Positions 46,466 to 55,912 of a stretch of 64,000 bases of DNA are shown here, one piece after another. Within the stretch, counting starts at the first letter, position 1. Each line of letters begins with the position of its first letter. Origin of the DNA: Pseudomonadota bacterium. GTDB taxonomy: Bacteria > Desulfobacterota > Desulfobulbia > Desulfobulbales > JAGXFP01. Location: NCBI GenBank assembly GCA_018814305.1, contig JAHJAA010000037.1, positions 1 to 64,000 of the forward strand. The letters run 5' to 3'. A program made the translations under genes and the position numbers. Under the pieces are notes generated by a model. It ran no database searches, was not told where the DNA came from, and worked only from the letters and a program-made list of their open reading frames with translations.

Positions 46466-47415
46466 GGAAGTTCTCCAGCCCCTTTATCCAAGGCCAACTC
46501 AAGCAATCGATCAAGTAAACGGCTGAAAGAAAGCCCGTACACCTTTGCCGCCTGGGGCAAAAGACTGGTGGGGGTCATCCCCGGGATGGTATTGGTTTCC
46601 AGAATAAATATGCCGTGCTCATTGACGATCATATCAGTCCGACTATAGCCACGCAACATCAAGGCCCGATGGGCGATCAGTCCATACTCCTGAGCGCGAC
46701 TGGTAATCTCGTCCGGGAATTCCGCCGGGCAGACCTCGCTGGTGGCGGCATGTGGATCATATTTGGCGGTATAATCAAAGAACACATGATCGGACGAGGG
46801 TATGATCTCAACCAGCGGCAGGGCGATCAGACTGTCGTTTCCCATTACCCCGACCGTGATCTCCCGGCCTTTGATGAATTTTTCAACCATGACCCGATCA
46901 TCGTAGCAAAAGGCCTCGGCAAGACCTGCAATCAATTCCGCTTCGGTTGTGGCGATACTGATGCCCAAGCTGGACCCCTGTCGGAGCGGCTTAATCACCA
47001 GGGGCAACCCCAGGCACTCGATCATCTCTCCGGTTGAAGAAGAGTCTCCCCTTGAAACCATGACCCATTCCGGCACAGGTAAGCCGGCGTGGCGGTAGAT
47101 GATCTTAGCCACATTTTTGTCCATGGCCATGGCACTACCCAACACTCCGGAACCCTGATAGGGAATCCCCAGTTGATCGAGAAATCCCTGCATGGTCCCA
47201 TCTTCACCAAGCAGACCGTGCAACAGAATAAAGGCCACATCGATTTCGTGAGCAGTGGAGGCCAGCAGTCCAAGATCAGTCGCCGGATCGTAGCGCAGCA
47301 CCCGATATTTTTCGGGATCAAGCGCCTTGGCAACTTCCGTGGCCCCCTTGAGTGAAACCTCCCTTTCACCGGATCGACCACCGGCCAAAAGCGCTACACA
47401 TATCTTATCGGTCAT
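46462..47415 (-). CDS. ddl: D-alanine--D-alanine ligase
   Basis: A 317-residue ATP-grasp ligase. LLAGGRSGEREVSLKGA at the start, YQGSGVLGSAMAMDKN (about 90), the ATP-grasp strand PLRQGSSLGIS, VEKFIKGREITVGVMG and ILETNTIPGMTPTSLLPQAA near the end are the family signatures. It makes D-Ala-D-Ala for peptidoglycan. It is followed with a 4-base overlap by the diguanylate cyclase gene. Confidence 0.95.
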   Translation of the reverse strand: MTDKICVALLAGGRSGEREVSLKGATEVAKALDPEKYRVLRYDPATDLGLLASTAHEIDVAFILLHGLLGEDGTMQGFLDQLGIPYQGSGVLGSAMAMDKNVAKIIYRHAGLPVPEWVMVSRGDSSSTGEMIECLGLPLVIKPLRQGSSLGISIATTEAELIAGLAEAFCYDDRVMVEKFIKGREITVGVMGNDSLIALPLVEIIPSSDHVFFDYTAKYDPHAATSEVCPAEFPDEITSRAQEYGLIAHRALMLRGYSRTDMIVNEHGIFILETNTIPGMTPTSLLPQAAKVYGLSFSRLLDRLLELALDKGAGELP

Positions 47416-47528
47416 GGATCTCTCTCATCTCTACAAAAATCCTATCAAAGGCAGTCCGATGGATGATTTACTACAAATTACTCTTCACTCTGATCACTCC
47501 CGGACGGGGCCCCGATTGAACCGCTTCA

Positions 47529-49106
47529 TTAGGCCAGAATCTTGGATAAAATCTTCCCAACGGTTTCAAAACGATAGGGCTTGGGCATGACCTCACAAAA
47601 CCCGTAATCCTGATAATTGGCCATGACCGGATCATTGGAATACCCGCTAGACACCACCGCCTTAACCTCCGGGTGGATCTCCCTGATCGCGGTGAAGGCC
47701 TCTCGCCCCCCAATCCCACCGGGGATGGTCAGATCCATGATGACCACGTCAAAGGTCCGATTCGAGGCCAGGGCTTCCCGATACAGGTCAATAGCCTGCG
47801 CACCGTCAGAGGCAACCAGAACCTCATAACCGAGAACCTCCAACATCTCTTTGACAATTTCTCGGACCTCCAGTTCATCGTCCATGAGCAGAATCCGGCC
47901 CTGGCCTTTCTGAACGGGCACCTGCCCCTGAAGCGTCTCAGAAACCGAACCCGATACGGCGGGAAGAAACAGAGTAAAGGACGTGCCCTTATTGAGTGCC
48001 GAAGTAAACGAAATGTGACCATCATGACGCCTGACAATGGAATAAACGACAGCCAGTCCCAATCCGTTACCCGCTTCCTTCGTGGTGAAATAGGGATCGA
48101 AAATCATGTCCCGGTGCGCCGGCGCAATGCCCTGACCTTGATCGCTGATAATCAGTCTAATATACCGACCGGGGACCAGGGGCTTTTTTTCATCGGAATA
48201 AATTTCACAATTTTCGGCCAGGATCGACACCTTCCCCCCTTGGGACATCGCCTGCCTGGCGTTTAAAACCAGGTTCTGAATCACCTGATTAAATTGCCCC
48301 TTATCAACCTCAATGTCCCAAAGATCATCGCTGCATTGAAAGGTAAATTCTACATTCGAACCACTCAGGATAAAATCAGCGGTCTCAGGAAGCAGTTCAG
48401 GGAGGGAAATCCGCTCTTTAACCGGAGCGCCACCCCGGGAAAACGCGAGCAACTGGTCAGTCAGGCGGCAGGCCCGTTCCACTCCCTGCTCGGTTTTCTG
48501 AAGTTTGGCGTAGACCGGATCGTCATGATCCACCTTCACCATGGCCAGAGAGATGTTACCCAGGATGGCGGCCAAAATATTATTGAAATCATGGGCGATC
48601 CCCCCGGCCAGAATACTGATCGATTCGAGTTTTTGTCGTTTACGGAGTTCATCCTCCATCTGCCGCCGGATGGAGACATCCCTAACGACCTCGACCCCGG
48701 CGATAATCCGGCCATCATCATCGAACAACGATGATGCAGAGATTTCGATGGAGGCCGCATCAACATCGGGCGGTGGTATTTTTTCTATGAGATGGGGTTT
48801 GCCATCAAGAAAGGACTTCTCGACGGGACAACCGGGACAGACGCCATCAAGTTTGGAGTACTTCACATAACAGAGCTCACCAAGATGATCCCCGGCCAAC
48901 TCTTTATGGGCACGATTTTGGTAAAGGACATGGAATTGACGATCCTGAACGCTGACCCCATCATTGATGGCATCAAGCAGGGACTCCAGACGCTTCCTCT
49001 CCCCTTCGACCACATCCAGACGGGCATTCGCCTCCGCCAATTGCCGGGCAAGATCGGCTTGTTCCGTCTCGTTGTTCCTGGAGAATCCCATCTGAAGCAG
49101 CCTCAC
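47529..49106 (-). CDS. Soluble hybrid histidine kinase (PAS-HisKA-HATPase-REC)
   Basis: A 525-residue cytosolic kinase with no membrane helix. A coiled coil (about 12-45) precedes a PAS domain (about 45-150) that holds the cluster CYVKYSKLDGVCPGCP, three Cys that could sense redox or bind a metal. The HisKA site is GGIAHDFNNILAAILGN (His 172), the HATPase G boxes are SDQGQGI and GNGLGLA, and a receiver ends the protein with Asp 458 in VIMDLTIPGG and KPYRFE. The NtrB-like HDFNN box suggests phosphorelay to a partner elsewhere; none lies next to it. Confidence 0.9.
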   Translation of the reverse strand: MRLLQMGFSRNNETEQADLARQLAEANARLDVVEGERKRLESLLDAINDGVSVQDRQFHVLYQNRAHKELAGDHLGELCYVKYSKLDGVCPGCPVEKSFLDGKPHLIEKIPPPDVDAASIEISASSLFDDDGRIIAGVEVVRDVSIRRQMEDELRKRQKLESISILAGGIAHDFNNILAAILGNISLAMVKVDHDDPVYAKLQKTEQGVERACRLTDQLLAFSRGGAPVKERISLPELLPETADFILSGSNVEFTFQCSDDLWDIEVDKGQFNQVIQNLVLNARQAMSQGGKVSILAENCEIYSDEKKPLVPGRYIRLIISDQGQGIAPAHRDMIFDPYFTTKEAGNGLGLAVVYSIVRRHDGHISFTSALNKGTSFTLFLPAVSGSVSETLQGQVPVQKGQGRILLMDDELEVREIVKEMLEVLGYEVLVASDGAQAIDLYREALASNRTFDVVIMDLTIPGGIGGREAFTAIREIHPEVKAVVSSGYSNDPVMANYQDYGFCEVMPKPYRFETVGKILSKILA

Positions 49107-49240
49107 AACTCATACCCGTATTGTCGGAGCGTACCTCACCAAACGAGATACTCCCCCCCCTTAAACATTACGCCAGGCCACTAAAATAACGTCAACGCCG
49201 ACGGCAGGATAGAAAAACGCCGATCAGTCTGGAACCTTTA

Positions 49241-50290
49241 TCATGAGGTAATTTCTACCCGGAAGATAACCAAGGGATCGACCCCATCCGTCCACTCAAA
49301 TTCAACCTTATACTCCCCAGGCTGGACCACCTTCCTGGAAATATCCTCGATAACCGGTTTTAGATCATAATAAGTCTTCACTTCCGTGGCAGGAATATTA
49401 AAGGTGGTTGCCTTCCAGAGCCCGATAATTTCCCGGCCTCCATTGGGGGTAATCAACCAGATTTTACCATAGGTGTCGGTGGATTTCCTCCCGGTGGCCC
49501 AGAAGGCCAGCGTGCTCTTACTCCCCACCTCAGGCAGGGTAAAAGTGTAGATATTATTGCTGGAAAAGGTAGGAGCCCCGGCAATTCCCTGAACCCCGCT
49601 GACATGGGTCATGGGCGCGCGCATCTGCGTTACAGGGGGCAGTGGGCGAGGTTCTTCGCCCACTGCCGGTGATTCCATAGCCGGAGGGGTATCTTCCATA
49701 ACCGGCATGGTTAATGGGACAGCGGCAACTACAGGAGCTACCGGTTTAACTTCCGGCACAACAACTTCGGGTGCCATGGCCGGGATTTTCACCGCGGCAG
49801 CAGGGGCAGCGGCAGCGGGAGCAGAGGGGGCGATCAGGGCGGCCGGAGCAGCAGGAGGGGCGGCAGCGGCAGGAGCAGCGGCAGGAGCAGCGGCAGGGGC
49901 GATCGAAGCGGCCGGAGCAACAGGAGCGACCACAGGAACAGCAACCGGAGCTGCTGGAGCAACTGGAGCGACAGGAGCAGCAGCAGGAACAGTAACTGGA
50001 ATCATGGGGGCGCTAAGATCCTTATTGGCTTGCCGAAGCGCCTTTCTGACGGCATTGGCCCCATCCCTGTCGTGGAGATTGACCCGCATATCGTTTTCCA
50101 GGACCATCAACTTCTCAATATACCGATTAATATAGTTTCGCCTCCCGACCTCATCGGACTGAGCGGAAAGTTGACTTTGATACTCCTTTCTCAAAGTATC
50201 AAGGGCGGGCGGATCCGCAGCCAGGCAGGACGATCCCCCCTGAAACAAAAGGGGCATGGCAAGAAGGGTGGCAATCAGTATTGATCTCAT
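49241..50290 (-). CDS. Secreted Pro/Ala-rich protein
   Basis: A 349-residue exported protein. I start at ATG 50290 (MRSILIATLLAMPLL), which opens a signal peptide and has AGGGATGA upstream; two further ATGs lie 5 and 8 codons earlier. A short helical region (about 25-90) is followed by a Pro/Ala/Val-rich low-complexity linker of about 130 residues and a C-terminal domain of about 110 residues (from SSNNIYTFTLPEVGSK) with beta-strand pattern ending FEWTDGVDPLVIFRVEITS. The layout suggests a cell-envelope protein that spans the periplasm with its linker. Family not recognised. Confidence 0.65.
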   Translation of the reverse strand: MRSILIATLLAMPLLFQGGSSCLAADPPALDTLRKEYQSQLSAQSDEVGRRNYINRYIEKLMVLENDMRVNLHDRDGANAVRKALRQANKDLSAPMIPVTVPAAAPVAPVAPAAPVAVPVVAPVAPAASIAPAAAPAAAPAAAAPPAAPAALIAPSAPAAAAPAAAVKIPAMAPEVVVPEVKPVAPVVAAVPLTMPVMEDTPPAMESPAVGEEPRPLPPVTQMRAPMTHVSGVQGIAGAPTFSSNNIYTFTLPEVGSKSTLAFWATGRKSTDTYGKIWLITPNGGREIIGLWKATTFNIPATEVKTYYDLKPVIEDISRKVVQPGEYKVEFEWTDGVDPLVIFRVEITS

Positions 50291-50643
50291 TGTGTATCTC
50301 ATCCCTGGTCCCATCTATAACTGAATTTAGTAAAAAAACACCGGAAATCAAAAAGAATTCCGGCTACATATATGACCTTGAGCAACGCTCTACTTGCGTC
50401 GCTTCTGCTTTTTCAAGCCGATAACAAGAATAATAAAAAAGGAACTGTATCAAACCCCACCCCCCCTTACAACAAACATCATCACTAACAGATGCCCCCT
50501 CCCCGAACTTGAAGTCACCGCTCAATGATCAAAAAGAAATGTATTATAGATTAATTAGCGATTTAAAATCAAGTCATTATCCATCCTCGGCAAATGGACG
50601 GGACAAATCTTCTGCTTAAAAAAAATAAAGGGAGGGGAATAAA
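50291..50643. other. Intergenic region with little coding potential
   Basis: The 353 bases before the CbiO-type gene's stop are AT-rich. A minus-strand string GLKKQKRRK followed by a stop around 50395-50430 resembles a membrane-anchor end but a stop lies close before it, so I do not call a gene. Confidence 0.5.
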
Positions 50644-51399
50644 TCACCCCTTGCCGCTGCAAACCGGACACCCCTGCATGCGCAAGGGCTTTTCCAGACA
50701 GCATTCGGTCAGGAGTTTTTCGTTGGCGAATATCTCGTTAGTCGGGCCGTCGGCGCTGACCAGCCCATCATGCATGACAATGGTCCGTTCGCAAAGATCG
50801 ACCACCATATCGAGATCATGGGTGGCAATAATTTTGGTGTGGCGGAAGGATTTCAAGAGATCGATCAGCTGGGTGCGGGCGCGAGGATCGAGTCCGGCTG
50901 TGGGCTCGTCCATAACCAGGATGTCCGGAGCCATGGAAAGGACCGAGGCGATGGCCACCCTCCGCTTCTGGCCGGTGGAGAGGCGATAGGGGGGACGTTG
51001 TTTCAGGTGACCGACCCCAACGGTGGCAAGCGCCGACTCCACCCGGGCTATGACCTCCTCCGGAGTAAGCCCCAGATTAAGGGGACCGAAGGCGACGTCG
51101 TCAAAGACCGACGACATGAAGAGCTGATCATCCGGATCCTGAAAGACCATGCCCACTGTCCGCCGGACCTCGCGAACCGTGTCCGGAGTGAGTTGATAAT
51201 CGCCGATGCGCACCCGCCCCTCAGTGGGGGTAAGATAGCCGTTCAAGTGGAGGAGCAGGGTGGACTTGCCAGCGCCGTTGGCACCGACGATGGCCACCGA
51301 TTCACCATGCCTGATCCGAAAGGAGATCCCGCAAAGGGCCTGGGTCTGATCAGGGTATCGAAATTTCAAATCCTGAACTTCAACGATATGATGACTCAT
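50644..51399 (-). CDS. nikO: ECF transporter ATPase (NikO/CbiO)
   Basis: A 251-residue ABC ATPase. I start at ATG 51399 (MSHHIVEVQDLKF), which overlaps the permease stop by 4 bases; the open frame reaches 32 codons further. Walker A is GANGAGKST, the Q loop VFQDPDDQL, signature LSTGQKRR, Walker B ILVMDEPTAGLDP and the switch His in ATHDLD. The C-terminal CPVC may bind metal. It drives metal uptake with the NikQ/CbiQ and NikMN/CbiM proteins. Nickel rather than cobalt is chosen from the NikR-type operator upstream of the first gene. Confidence 0.85.
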   Translation of the reverse strand: MSHHIVEVQDLKFRYPDQTQALCGISFRIRHGESVAIVGANGAGKSTLLLHLNGYLTPTEGRVRIGDYQLTPDTVREVRRTVGMVFQDPDDQLFMSSVFDDVAFGPLNLGLTPEEVIARVESALATVGVGHLKQRPPYRLSTGQKRRVAIASVLSMAPDILVMDEPTAGLDPRARTQLIDLLKSFRHTKIIATHDLDMVVDLCERTIVMHDGLVSADGPTNEIFANEKLLTECCLEKPLRMQGCPVCSGKG

Positions 51400-52214
51400 C
51401 CAGTTATCTCCAGAACCAGTCGGCCCAACAGGGCTGTGAGATCGGTCAGACGCAGGCAGAGAAAAAGTCCCCCGAAGCCGCCCAGGAACAAGCATTCTTT
51501 ATACCCGAAACGGAACTGCCTGACGATCCTTATTTCACCGGTAAAGGCCCGGGAGAGCATGGCCATATGGATACGTTGGGCCCGATCAATGGTCCTCAGC
51601 AGCAGGTTGCCGAGCATCTGCAGAAATACCCGGTAGGTAATCCGCCCTTTGGCACTGAAGGAGCGCAGGGAGTGGGCCCGGATCATCCGGACCACTTCCT
51701 CGATCAGGATAAAAAGATAGCGATAAAGCAGGAGCAATTGGACGGTAAAGACCCTTGGCGTACCCAGCCGTTCCATGGCCATACAGATGGCGGCAAAGCC
51801 GGTGGTAGCGATCAGCAGCAAGGCCGCCCCGATGGTCAGGGTAAAACGAAGGAGCAACGACAAGAAGGAGACCCATCCCCCGGAAATCGCCAGAGGGCCG
51901 ATCTGGGCCACAATCGATCGGTCCAGCCAGGGATTAAATATCCCGATAAAGAGCACAAATGGCGACACCAGCAGGAGTTTTCTGAGCAGGAAACCAAGGG
52001 GCAGATCGGCCAGACCGATAACCACCGCAGGAAAGAGAAAGAATGGCAGCAGACGGGCTATTTCATATTTATCAAAGGAAACAACGCAGACCACAAAGAT
52101 CGCTGTGGTCAGGAGTTTGGCCCGAGGATCCAGCCGATGCAGAAGAGAGTCACCGGCAGCCAAGGTATCCAGATGGCCGATCTCATAAATGGCGCGGTCG
52201 ATCTTGGCGGACAT
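51396..52214 (-). CDS. nikQ: ECF transporter transmembrane protein (NikQ/CbiQ)
   Basis: A 272-residue membrane protein of the CbiQ family: N-terminal LHRLDPRAKLLTT, several helices between about 30 and 265, and the ARG-type coupling motif in RAHSLRSFSAKGRITYR together with MLSRAFTGEIR. It links the ATPase to the substrate-binding NikMN protein. It overlaps the ATPase start. Confidence 0.9.
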   Translation of the reverse strand: MSAKIDRAIYEIGHLDTLAAGDSLLHRLDPRAKLLTTAIFVVCVVSFDKYEIARLLPFFLFPAVVIGLADLPLGFLLRKLLLVSPFVLFIGIFNPWLDRSIVAQIGPLAISGGWVSFLSLLLRFTLTIGAALLLIATTGFAAICMAMERLGTPRVFTVQLLLLYRYLFILIEEVVRMIRAHSLRSFSAKGRITYRVFLQMLGNLLLRTIDRAQRIHMAMLSRAFTGEIRIVRQFRFGYKECLFLGGFGGLFLCLRLTDLTALLGRLVLEITG

Positions 52215-52286
52215 TCTTGTCTCCCTGGCTCATTGCAAAAATTCCGGCCCGGCGGAGTGGTTCCTGAAACCCCCGGGCCGGACAGA

Positions 52287-53333
52287 TTAAGCGTGCGGAT
52301 GCTGATGCGGGTGGGGATGAGAAACTGCCCGCCTTTTAAAAATAAAGCCTATACCCATCCCAAGCAACATAACCAACAGACCGCCCAACAGGCCGGCCAC
52401 CGTGGTCCCCAGCTTACCCGATTCACCAGCAGGCTCCCCCGCCCCAGCTTCAGAGGCCTTGAACCCGTAATCAGGCATCATAGCGGTCTTCGTCTGAACC
52501 TCTTCCAGGGAGCGATGCACTCCATCCGGGGCCTCAAGCTCCTCCTGGCCGGAAACCTTGAACATCGACCACTCCAGACCATCGGGATGGCCAGAGGCAT
52601 ACCAGGAGAGGACACCACCGGTCAACACCGTGACCAAACCCAGTCCGATCAAAATTCGACCGACGGAGAGCGCTCCCAAGGGTTGATCACCAGCTGCCCG
52701 TTCCAAGATCTCCGGACGGGCCTTCCAGATAAAAGAAATGACCCCGGCAGTAACCAGACCCTCGACAATACCGATGGCCAGATGAATTGGCTGCATCATT
52801 AAAACAAACGAAGAAAACGGCAACTCGGAAACCCCGGACAAGGTGGTTTCCATGACCACCGCCAAAGCCCCCAGTTGTAAACCAAAGACGGCGGCGATCA
52901 GACTGCCGGCGAGGAGCCGACCCTGGGTCGGCTGATTACCGACGATCTTCTTGTAGATCAGGGGATAGGCGATGAAACAGGGAAAAATCCCCAGATTAAA
53001 GATATTACACCCCAGGGCCAAAAGTCCACCATCGGCAAAAAACAGGGCCTGGACGGTAAGCACCGAGGCGATGGCCAGGAAGGCGGCAGGTGCCCCCAAA
53101 AGAACGGCGAGAATCAACCCGCCACCCAAATGACCACTGGAGCCGGTGCCGGGAATAGTAAAGTTAATCATCTGGGCGGCAAAAACAAAGGCGGCAAGCA
53201 CTCCCATCAATGGAACCTTGCGGTCGTCGAGACTCTGCCGAACCTTGGCAGAGCAATAGACAGTGGTGGCAGCAGTGGCTACCCACATGGTACCACCCAC
53301 AGCGGGCGAAAGTAAGGCGTCAGCCATATGCAT
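52287..53333 (-). CDS. nikMN: Metal-binding ECF component (NikMN: CbiM with fused PDGLE part)
   Basis: A 348-residue membrane protein. I start at ATG 53333 with GGAGGG upstream, giving the MHMADALLSP N-terminus whose residue-2 His binds metal in CbiM/NikM. The first 220 residues are CbiM-type; from about 235 a PDGLE-type segment follows (SGHPDGLEWSMFK), as in NikMN fusions. A His-rich tail, SHPHPHQHPHA, ends the protein and may gather metal. A NikR-type box lies 18 bases upstream. Genes nikQ and nikO follow. Confidence 0.85.
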   Translation of the reverse strand: MHMADALLSPAVGGTMWVATAATTVYCSAKVRQSLDDRKVPLMGVLAAFVFAAQMINFTIPGTGSSGHLGGGLILAVLLGAPAAFLAIASVLTVQALFFADGGLLALGCNIFNLGIFPCFIAYPLIYKKIVGNQPTQGRLLAGSLIAAVFGLQLGALAVVMETTLSGVSELPFSSFVLMMQPIHLAIGIVEGLVTAGVISFIWKARPEILERAAGDQPLGALSVGRILIGLGLVTVLTGGVLSWYASGHPDGLEWSMFKVSGQEELEAPDGVHRSLEEVQTKTAMMPDYGFKASEAGAGEPAGESGKLGTTVAGLLGGLLVMLLGMGIGFIFKRRAVSHPHPHQHPHA

Positions 53334-53350
53334 AAGATTCCCTCCGATTG

Positions 53351-53377
53351 GTGCTACGCGAATACGATACGTAACAC
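53351..53377 (-). promoter_or_regulatory. NikR-type operator
   Basis: GTGCTAC (53351-53357) and GTAACAC (53371-53377) are inverted half-sites separated by exactly 13 bases; six of seven positions are symmetric. This fits the GTGTTAC-N13-GTAACAC consensus I recall for NikR sites in deltaproteobacteria. It lies between the promoter region and the nikMN ATG, where NikR with nickel would repress transcription. Confidence 0.7.
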
Positions 53378-53441
53378 AGGACACAAAAGAAATAAATGGT
53401 TTTTCGTCACATTCCGTGGCGTCCAAATCTCCGATCGCCGA

Positions 53442-53468
53442 GTAGCACAACAATCAATATCGTAGCAC
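53442..53468 (-). promoter_or_regulatory. Second GTAGCAC pair, possible weak NikR site
   Basis: Two GTAGCAC copies lie 13 bases apart, the same spacing as the main operator, but in direct rather than inverted order. It could be a degenerate second site or one shared half-site repeated by chance. Confidence 0.3.
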
Positions 53469-53814
53469 AATTTAACGAAGAAAAAACCGCGTGTCAAGCC
53501 CCGATGTTACTTTTCTGAAATTTGTAACGCGCCATGAATTGCCCCCTTCACCCGGTCAAGATACTTTCCGGAACCGGGGCTGAGCGCCACGCCCTAGCCC
53601 CCCCTCCATTGCTCATCTAAGCGCCACGCTCCGAATAAATGATTGTAAAGACAGGATCAACCACCTGCCATTTCCTTGACGAATCACTCAGAAACCAATA
53701 CATTTGACGAAAGAATGCCCCATTACCTGCCCCCGGCTAAACTTCTATCCGAACAACGGCACCCACAATTTTCGATACTTTCAACTTAAATCATTAGGCA
53801 CCTTACCCCCTCCC
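53469..53814. other. Divergent intergenic region before the ABC exporter
   Basis: The 346 bases between the nikMN upstream sites and the ABC ATPase start. The frame of the ATPase is open from 53704 but I start it at 53815. A GC-rich part around 53560-53630 contains repeated GCGCCACGC-type words, no gene. The promoters of both directions should lie here. Confidence 0.5.
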
Positions 53815-54699
53815 ATGCCTCCCATTCTCGAAGTCAAAAATCTCATCAAAACTTTTAAAACCGTCACCGCGGTAAACGGGATCAGTTTCACCATTCCCCC
53901 CGGGATCTGTTTCGGCCTGCTCGGACCGAATGGGGCCGGCAAGACCACCGCCCTAGAGGTAATCGAAGGGATAACCTCCCCCTCGGGAGGAGAAATTCTT
54001 TTCAACGGTGCGCCTCAAACCGAGGCCTTCCGGGAAGAGGTTGGCATCCAGTTCCAACACACCACCCTGCTCGACTTTCTAACGGTCCGAAATACCCTGG
54101 AAACATTCCGCGCCCTCTACCGGGACCCGGAATCTATGGAACATTTGGTTGAGACCTGCAACCTCGCAGAGATCCTGGACCACATGAACAACAAGATCTC
54201 CGGAGGTCAGTCCCAACGACTGATGCTTGCCCTGGCCCTGCTCAACAAACCGCGCCTGATCTTTTTGGACGAGCCATCAACCGGCCTCGATCCCCAGGCC
54301 CGGCGCAATCTCTGGGAGATCGTCCGAGCCATCAAGGAAGACGGCAAAACCATTATCCTTACCACCCACTCCATGGATGAGGCGGAATACCTCTGTGACG
54401 AAATCGCCATCATGGACCATGGCACGATCATCGCCCAGGGCTCTCCCCCCGAATTGATCCGCCGCTATTGCAGGGGCGGCATCATCTCCCTGCCGCGAGC
54501 CAACATAACCATTCCTCTTTCCCAACTTCCCTTGCCATATAAGGAGGTTAACGGTCGGGTAGAGATGACCACCGAGACCATTGACCAAGGCTTGAAAATC
54601 CTCATGAGCAAGGGTTTCGACCTCTCCGACATCTCGGTCCATTCCCCGGACCTGGAGGATGTCTTCCTCAATCTCACCGGGAGGAAGCTGCGCGAATGA
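53815..54699 (+). CDS. ABC-2 type exporter ATPase
   Basis: A 294-residue ATPase. Start at ATG 53815 gives MPPILEVKNLIKTF, the usual beginning; 37 open codons lie upstream. Walker A GPNGAGKTT, Q loop QFQHTTLLD, signature SGGQSQR, Walker B LIFLDEPSTGLDP and TTHSMDEAEYLCD are intact. The last 90 residues form a CcmA-type C-terminal extension. It pairs with the permease at 54696 (4-base overlap). Such two-gene DrrAB/NodIJ-like systems export drugs, lipids or polysaccharides; the cargo cannot be told. Confidence 0.9.
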   Translation: MPPILEVKNLIKTFKTVTAVNGISFTIPPGICFGLLGPNGAGKTTALEVIEGITSPSGGEILFNGAPQTEAFREEVGIQFQHTTLLDFLTVRNTLETFRALYRDPESMEHLVETCNLAEILDHMNNKISGGQSQRLMLALALLNKPRLIFLDEPSTGLDPQARRNLWEIVRAIKEDGKTIILTTHSMDEAEYLCDEIAIMDHGTIIAQGSPPELIRRYCRGGIISLPRANITIPLSQLPLPYKEVNGRVEMTTETIDQGLKILMSKGFDLSDISVHSPDLEDVFLNLTGRKLRE

Positions 54700-55742
54700 G
54701 TCTCAAGCGAATCTGGGTCATGTTCAAGGCCCGCAACTATGAATTTTTCCGAGATAAGGCGGCCTTCGGCTGGAACTTTCTGTTTCCCTTTCTGATCATT
54801 GCCGGGTTCGCCATTATCTTTGGCGGGCGGGATTTTTCGGGGTTCAAGGTGGGGGTCTTTCCCTCAACAACGAAACAGATCGATTTCACCAGCACCAACC
54901 TGCCTGAAAAGTTCATCACCACCACCCATCTGGAGTTCATCGGTTTTCCCGACCAGGCCACCGGTCTTAAAAAATTAAAACACCACCAGATCGATTTCCT
55001 GATCCGCATCGACACCCCGACTCCCCTTTACTGGCAGCTCGACTCATCCCCCAAGGGGTATCTGGTCGAGCGACTCTTCCAGTCCGCCTTTGTCCCTGAG
55101 AACAACCCATACGGGACCAAAGAGATCGTGGAGGGCCGTGAAATCCGTTATCTCGATTGGCTTTTCCCCGGCATCCTGGGGATGAACATGATGTTCAGCG
55201 CCCTTTGGGGGGTGGGCTACGTGGTCGTCCGCTATCGGAAAAACGGGGTCTTAAAAAGACTGAAGGCCACGCCCCTCACCGCCTTTGAATACATGACCGC
55301 CCAGGCCCTGTCCCGCTTCTTCCTGCAGATCTTCACCCTGATCGTCGTCTGGATCGGCGCAGACCTGCTCTTTTCCATCCATGTTGAAGGATCCCTGGTC
55401 GCCCTCTCGGTGGTCTTTGCCCTGGGAGGCTTAAGCCTCACCTCAGTGGGTCTTCTCCTTGCCGCCCGCGGTACCAGCGAGGAGTTCACCAGCGGCGCTT
55501 TGAACTTCATCGCCTGGCCGATGATGTTCCTTTCCGAGGTGTGGTTTTCCCTGGAAGGAGCCCCCCAATGGGTCAAGGGTTTTGCCGAGGTTCTGCCGCT
55601 CACCCACCTCCTCCGGGCCGCCCGCCACATCATGAACGATGGAGCCACCCTCGCCCAGGTCAGCGGCGACTGCCTGGCCTTGATCATTACCACCCTGATC
55701 TGCCTGGTTCTAGGCGCCACACTCTTCTCCTGGAATGATTAA
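54696..55742 (+). CDS. ABC-2 type exporter permease
   Basis: A 348-residue permease. One helix near residues 22-40, a long soluble loop with FPGILGMNMMFSALWGVGY at the second helix (about 155-180) and five further helices to the C-terminus, the ABC-2 layout. ARGTSEEFTSGALNFIAWP matches the usual ABC-2 motif region. Its ATG overlaps the ATPase stop, so they form one operon. Confidence 0.9.
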   Translation: MSLKRIWVMFKARNYEFFRDKAAFGWNFLFPFLIIAGFAIIFGGRDFSGFKVGVFPSTTKQIDFTSTNLPEKFITTTHLEFIGFPDQATGLKKLKHHQIDFLIRIDTPTPLYWQLDSSPKGYLVERLFQSAFVPENNPYGTKEIVEGREIRYLDWLFPGILGMNMMFSALWGVGYVVVRYRKNGVLKRLKATPLTAFEYMTAQALSRFFLQIFTLIVVWIGADLLFSIHVEGSLVALSVVFALGGLSLTSVGLLLAARGTSEEFTSGALNFIAWPMMFLSEVWFSLEGAPQWVKGFAEVLPLTHLLRAARHIMNDGATLAQVSGDCLALIITTLICLVLGATLFSWND

Positions 55743-55912
55743 AAACCTCTCCCCCCCCTTTCTCGGAGCCCAAAGAAAAAGCCATTGAGATAGCGCTCCC
55801 TTTTTTGCTACAGTGATCACAGGTTGACGTCCGCCTCCATACCTCCGGCCAAATTCACTAAAGAGATGACCGGAGGGCTCACTTTTTTTTCTACCCGAAG
55901 GCCTCGTGACCC

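Noticed and set aside
50395-50450. Membrane anchor-like end GLKKQKRRK on the minus strand
   Set aside because: A stop lies a few codons upstream in the same frame and no body of a gene precedes it.
51567-52802. Plus-strand open frame of 411 codons
   Set aside because: It is antisense to the nikQ and nikMN genes, whose families are certain; its composition (Gln, Lys, His-rich) is that of a shadow frame.
53334-53814. Cobalamin riboswitch upstream of the CbiM-family gene
   Set aside because: No B12-box-like sequence was found; a NikR-type operator is present instead.
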